Part shown: piece by piece, positions 60,589 to 64,000 of the stretch
Position numbering within the stretch: the stretch's first letter is position 1
Layout of the letters: every line of letters begins with the position of its first letter
Source of the DNA: Comamonas serinivorans
Lineage (GTDB): Bacteria; Pseudomonadota; Gammaproteobacteria; Burkholderiales; Burkholderiaceae_C
Direction of reading: 5' to 3'
DNA: 64,000 bases
Assembly: GCF_002158865.1 (NCBI RefSeq)
Contig: NZ_CP021455.1
Coordinates: forward strand, 2,852,001-2,916,000
Notes under the pieces: generated by a model
Database searches by the model: none
Told to the model about the DNA's origin: nothing
The model's input: only the letters and a program-made list of their open reading frames with translations
Made by a program: the position numbers and the translations under genes

Positions 60589-62439
60589 TCACTTGGCCCA
60601 CCAGGTGTCGACGGCCCAGCTCTCACCCTGAAAGTACTTGGGGGTGATGGCTGGCTTGTCCAGCCGCCAGTCGTTGTAAGCCATGCGCGCCACCCCCGAG
60701 TACCACTGCGGCAGCAGGTAGTGGCTCTGGCTGATGACACGGTCCAGCGCACGGCAGGCGGCCAGGTAGCGCGGCTGTTCGTCTGCACTCACCATGATCT
60801 GGATGAGTGCATCGACCGCCGGGTTCTTCACCCCCGCCAGGTTGCCCGAATCCACCACGTCCGCCGCCTGACTGCCGAACAGGTCCGCATACTCCTGGCC
60901 CGGGTTGATGGAGCCCTGGTAAGCGATGCTGGTGATGTCGAAATCGAACTTCTGCAACCGCTGCTGGTACAGCGCGAAATCGACCGCGCGGTAGTTCAGC
61001 GTGATGCCCAGTTTTTCCAGGTTGCGCTGCCACGGTGACACCGTGCGGATGCCGGTTTCCTGGCTGTCGAGGTACTCCAGCACGAAGGGCTGGCCCTTGG
61101 CGTTCTTCAGCACCCCGCCCTGCACCGTCCAGCCGGCCTCTGCCAGCAAGGCCTGCGCCTGGCGCAGGTTTTCGCGCAAGCCATAGGGGCTGCCATCGGT
61201 TCGCGGCGCCACATAGGCCTCGCCGAACGCTGCGGGGGGTATCTGGGCGCGCCAGGGGTTCATCAACGCCAGCTGGGCGGCGTCGGGTTCGCCTTTGGCC
61301 TGGCAGGCGGTGTTGCCAAAGATGCCTTCCACGCGGTGGTAGGCGCCATAGAACAGCTGCCGGTTCATCCACTGGTAGTCGATGGCCAGACCCAGGGCCT
61401 GACGCACGCGCATGTCCTGCAACAGCGGCTTGCGCGTGTTGAGCACATAGCTCTGAAAGCCCGTGGGGTTCTGGTTGCGGAACTCCCCCTTGACCAGCTC
61501 GCCCGACCGGAACTTGGGACCGTTGACACGGCGCGCCCAGTCGCCCGCCGAGTAGAAGGCCATGAGGTCGAACTCGCCGGCCTTGAGCGCCTCCAGCCGC
61601 GCAGTGCTGTCCTTGTAGATCTTGACCAGGATGCGGTCGAAGTTGGCCGTGCCGCGCCGCACGTTCAGGTCGCGCGCCCAATACCGGGGGTCGCGCACGT
61701 AGGTCACGTCGCGGCCGAACTTCACTGGACCGATCTTGTAGGGGCCGGAGCCAATCGGCGTGTCCATGACCACCTGGTCGAACGGCTTGCCCGCCCCCCA
61801 GTGCCGGCTGAACACGGGCAGCGCACCGACGGTCAGCGGCAACTCGCGGTTGGGGGCCTTGAAGCGAAAGCGCACCGTGCGCGCATCCAGTGCCTGTGCG
61901 CCTGCGACGTCGATCAACAGCGTTTTGTACGCGGGTGAGGTGTAAGGGCCAACCAGCGTCTCGTAGCTGTGCACGACATCCTGCGCCGTCACCGGGCTGC
62001 CATCGTGAAAGCGCGCTTCGGGCCGCAGCCGGAAGGTGACCGAAAGCCGGTCGGGCGCCACCACCACGTCCTCGGCCAGCAAGCCATAGGCCGCGCCCGG
62101 CTCATCGAGCGAGCTGACCAGCAGCGTGTCGAACATCAGCGCGCTGAGGTAAGCCGGCGCATTGCCTTTGATGGTGAACGGGTTGAACTTGTCGAAGGTG
62201 GACACGCGCAGGTTGCTCACCAGGCGGATCTCGCCGCCCTTGGGCGCCTGCGGGTTGACGTAGGCGAAGTGATCGAACCCCGGTGCGTACTTCAGGTCGC
62301 CCCACAGCGCATACCCATGGGCAGCCCAGGCCGGCTGGGCCAGCACGGCCGCCAGGGCCAGGCCCGCTCCCAGGCGGCGTAGGCCCCAGGCGCGGGGGCG
62401 GCGCGTGTCACGCGATGGGCGGCGAGCGAATACCTGCAT
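60589..62439 (-). CDS. yejA: Microcin C/peptide ABC transporter substrate-binding protein YejA
   Basis: This 616-residue family 5 periplasmic binding protein has ATG at 62439 and a signal peptide (basic RRPSRDTRRPRAWGLRRL, then a hydrophobic stretch to AWAAHG). HGYALWGDLKYAPGFDHFAY and KGGEIRLVSNLRVSTFDKFN are the YejA opening motifs. FHDGSPVTAQDVVHSYETLV and GSGPYKIGPVKFGRDVTYVR are family 5 motifs. It captures oligopeptides in the periplasm. Upstream in-frame extension to 63459 is antisense to fabI and is an artefact. Its promoter lies in the 39 bases before fabI or within fabI's upstream region. Confidence 0.93.
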   Translation of the reverse strand: MQVFARRPSRDTRRPRAWGLRRLGAGLALAAVLAQPAWAAHGYALWGDLKYAPGFDHFAYVNPQAPKGGEIRLVSNLRVSTFDKFNPFTIKGNAPAYLSALMFDTLLVSSLDEPGAAYGLLAEDVVVAPDRLSVTFRLRPEARFHDGSPVTAQDVVHSYETLVGPYTSPAYKTLLIDVAGAQALDARTVRFRFKAPNRELPLTVGALPVFSRHWGAGKPFDQVVMDTPIGSGPYKIGPVKFGRDVTYVRDPRYWARDLNVRRGTANFDRILVKIYKDSTARLEALKAGEFDLMAFYSAGDWARRVNGPKFRSGELVKGEFRNQNPTGFQSYVLNTRKPLLQDMRVRQALGLAIDYQWMNRQLFYGAYHRVEGIFGNTACQAKGEPDAAQLALMNPWRAQIPPAAFGEAYVAPRTDGSPYGLRENLRQAQALLAEAGWTVQGGVLKNAKGQPFVLEYLDSQETGIRTVSPWQRNLEKLGITLNYRAVDFALYQQRLQKFDFDITSIAYQGSINPGQEYADLFGSQAADVVDSGNLAGVKNPAVDALIQIMVSADEQPRYLAACRALDRVISQSHYLLPQWYSGVARMAYNDWRLDKPAITPKYFQGESWAVDTWWAK

Positions 62440-62478
62440 GCGACAATTCTGCAAGATATTTCCACGGAGCCTATTCGC

Positions 62479-63294
62479 ATGAGTCAACACCCCACTGGAT
62501 TCCTGAGCGGCAAAAAACTGTTGATCACCGGTGTGCTGTCCAACCGGTCCATCGCCTATGGCATTGCCAAGGCCTGCCGCGCCCAGGGCGCCGAGCTGGC
62601 GTTCAGCTACGTGGGCGAGCGGTTCAAGGACCGCATCACCGAATTCGCCGCCGAGTTCGACTCGCAGCTGGTGTTCGACTGCGACGTGGGCGACGACGCC
62701 CAGATCGACGCCATGTTCGCCGGCCTGGGCGCGGCCTGGGGCACGTTCGACGGCTTCGTGCACGCCATCGGCTTTGCGCCGCGCGAGGCCATCGCCGGCA
62801 ACTTCCTCGACGGCCTGACGCGGGAAAACTGGCGCATCGCGCAGGACATCAGCGCCTACTCCTTCCCCGCCATGGCCAAGGCCGCGCTGCCCTTGCTCAA
62901 CGACAAGTCGGCGCTGCTGACGCTGTCTTACCTCGGCGCACTGCGGGCCATCCCCAACTACAACACCATGGGCGCGGCCAAGGCCAGCCTCGAAGCCTCG
63001 GTGCGTTACCTGGCCGAAGCCGTGGGCCGCACCGCCGACGGCCGCTCGATCCGCGTCAACGGCATCTCGGCCGGTCCCATCAAGACGCTGGCGGCCTCGG
63101 GCATCAAGGACTTCGGCAAGCTGCTCTCGCGCGTGGCCGATGCGGCCCCGCTGCGCCGCAACGTCACCATCGAGGACGTGGGCAACGTCGCCGCCTTCCT
63201 GCTGAGCGACCTGGCCAGCGGTGTGACGGCCGAGATCACCTACGTCGACGGCGGCTTCAGCGAAACCGCCGGCCTGTCGGCCGATCAGGTCTGA
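62479..63294 (+). CDS. fabI: Enoyl-[acyl-carrier-protein] reductase (NADH)
   Basis: This 271-residue SDR-fold enzyme has LITGVLSNRSIAYGIAKACR, the FabI cofactor motif. The catalytic Tyr and Lys are in IPNYNTMGAAKASLEASVRY (Y-x6-K). VNGISAGPIKTLAASGI is the substrate loop. It performs the last step of the fatty-acid elongation cycle. It is divergent from yejA with only 39 bases between starts and ends at a terminator. Confidence 0.97.
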   Translation: MSQHPTGFLSGKKLLITGVLSNRSIAYGIAKACRAQGAELAFSYVGERFKDRITEFAAEFDSQLVFDCDVGDDAQIDAMFAGLGAAWGTFDGFVHAIGFAPREAIAGNFLDGLTRENWRIAQDISAYSFPAMAKAALPLLNDKSALLTLSYLGALRAIPNYNTMGAAKASLEASVRYLAEAVGRTADGRSIRVNGISAGPIKTLAASGIKDFGKLLSRVADAAPLRRNVTIEDVGNVAAFLLSDLASGVTAEITYVDGGFSETAGLSADQV

Positions 63295-63333
63295 TCGGCG
63301 GCTGAGGCGCGGGCCGCGCCCGCCCATGGACGC

Positions 63334-63362
63334 AAACCCGGTTCGCCGGGTTTTGCTTTTTC
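63334..63362 (+). terminator. Intrinsic terminator of fabI
   Basis: AAACCCGG pairs with CCGGGTTT around a TTCG loop, followed by TGCTTTTTC. It is directly followed by palindrome R19. Confidence 0.88.
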
Positions 63363-63364
63363 TG

Positions 63365-63415
63365 CAGTATCCCGCTGTTGCCGTTGACTTTGAAACGGCG
63401 ATGGCACCATACCCC
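63365..63415. repeat. GTAT/ATAC interrupted palindrome, copy R19
   Basis: Between the fabI terminator and the DUF6348 gene, 19 bases before its ATG. Outer arms CAGTAT and ATACCCC; inner arms TTGCCGTT and AACGGCGA. Confidence 0.88.
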
Positions 63416-63434
63416 TTCTGACACCGCATTCCGC

Positions 63435-64000
63435 ATGTCCAACGACCCCGTCCCCCCACCGGAAGCCCCGGCGCAGCCCGACGCCAACCCCGCGCAGGCC
63501 GCGCTCACGGCGCTGCTGGCCGCCCATGGCCTGCCTGTCGAGGACTACAACGGCTGGCTGCTGCCGCATGGCCAGCCTCCTGGCCTCAGTGCGCGCTGGA
63601 CGCCGGCCTCGAACGGCCACGCCCTCATCGGCGTGCTGAGCGTGGTGCTGCGCATGGCCGACCGGCGCGAAATCGTCGAGAACTTCGCCGGCCTGGGCGA
63701 GGGCGAAGCCGGCCTGCGCGACGCCCTGGCCAGCTTTGCCGAGGGCGGCTTGCACGCCATGCTGGCCGCCATCTGGAACCTGCGCGGCGAAGCCCTGCCC
63801 GAGCCCGAGCGCTGGACCGTCAAAGGCCAGACCTACGAGGTGTTCAGCGGCCCCTGGCAGCTGCGCAACAACGCCCCCTTGCCCGGCGACATCGAGGCCC
63901 ACCTGCGCGCCTGGATCGAGCACGAGCCGCTGGACCAGGCACTGCACTGGTTCCGCTTCTTCGTCTCGCAGCACGAGGGCAGCCTGGGCATCGAGGCGCT
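63435..64000 (+). CDS. DUF6348-like protein, 3' end cut off by window edge
   Basis: The frame is open from ATG 63435 to the window edge (188 codons seen). After a Pro/Ala-rich start, AHGLPVEDYNGWLLPHGQPP, RREIVENFAGLGEGEAGLRD and LDQALHWFRFFVSQHEGSLG follow the pattern of DUF6348 proteins, whose function is unknown. No signal peptide or membrane segment is visible. It is probably cytoplasmic. It may be expressed separately from fabI because a terminator intervenes. Confidence 0.75.
   Translation, partial: MSNDPVPPPEAPAQPDANPAQAALTALLAAHGLPVEDYNGWLLPHGQPPGLSARWTPASNGHALIGVLSVVLRMADRREIVENFAGLGEGEAGLRDALASFAEGGLHAMLAAIWNLRGEALPEPERWTVKGQTYEVFSGPWQLRNNAPLPGDIEAHLRAWIEHEPLDQALHWFRFFVSQHEGSLGIEA

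Noticed and set aside
62440..63459. 340-codon upstream extension of yejA, antisense to fabI
   Set aside because: It precedes a clear signal peptide and is antisense to a conserved gene.
1..64000. CRISPR arrays, tRNA or rRNA genes, insertion sequences, phage genes
   Set aside because: None was seen. The dispersed palindromes are single, widely spaced copies without regular spacers, so they are not a CRISPR array.

Overview
The window reads as chromosome of a GC-rich betaproteobacterium, most likely Comamonadaceae (Burkholderiales). This is an inference from the strong G/C bias at third codon positions, several Bug/TctC-type receptors, the rph, rdgB and hemW neighbourhood, a cytochrome bo3 (cyo) operon and a Yej peptide transporter. 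No rRNA, tRNA, CRISPR array, phage module or insertion sequence was recognised.

Layout: 1-3282 (minus) holds rph, a DUF2625 gene, rdgB and hemW (cut by the left edge). 3470-6387 (plus) is a polar amino-acid ABC importer. 6685-13368 (minus) is a livHMGF-type operon that also carries an acyl-CoA synthetase and ends in a frameshifted receptor gene. 13815-19546 holds a thioesterase, queF, a prolyl-4-hydroxylase-like oxygenase, yaaA, a cytochrome b561 and two YceI proteins. 19655-25316 holds a divergent LysR/DHA2 efflux pair and valS. 25376-26823 is gene-poor. 26824-34972 holds a Bug receptor, a LysR relic, a phosphoethanolamine-transferase-like enzyme, a yafC-like LysR with an MFS exporter and dkgB, a class A beta-lactamase and an alpha/beta hydrolase. 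35006-42037 (minus) is an acyl-CoA catabolic operon (MaoC-like, two Bug receptors, CoA-transferase, two acyl-CoA dehydrogenases, enoyl-CoA hydratase) with a divergent LysR. 43339-49231 (minus) has adk, kdsB and cyoABCD. 49593-55870 (plus) has an MFS carrier, a thioredoxin-like protein and a giant HsdR-like protein. 56443-62439 (minus) is yejABEF, followed by fabI and a partial DUF6348 gene on plus.

Two observations stand out. First, about 19 copies of a 50-52 bp interrupted palindrome (outer arms GTATG/CATAC, inner arms TTnCCGTT/AACGGnAA) are scattered through nearly every kind of gene boundary. They also occur inside operons, overlap stop codons, and in one case appear to supply a ribosome binding site. 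Second, a solitary, intact 1309-codon relative of type I restriction HsdR has lost key residues of both its nuclease (E-V-Q in place of E-x-K) and its helicase motifs (GTGKR, LDSL). Other notable points are an in-frame duplicated GC-rich insert in yejF, a probable fossil repeat inside valS and a one-base frameshift in the liv receptor gene.
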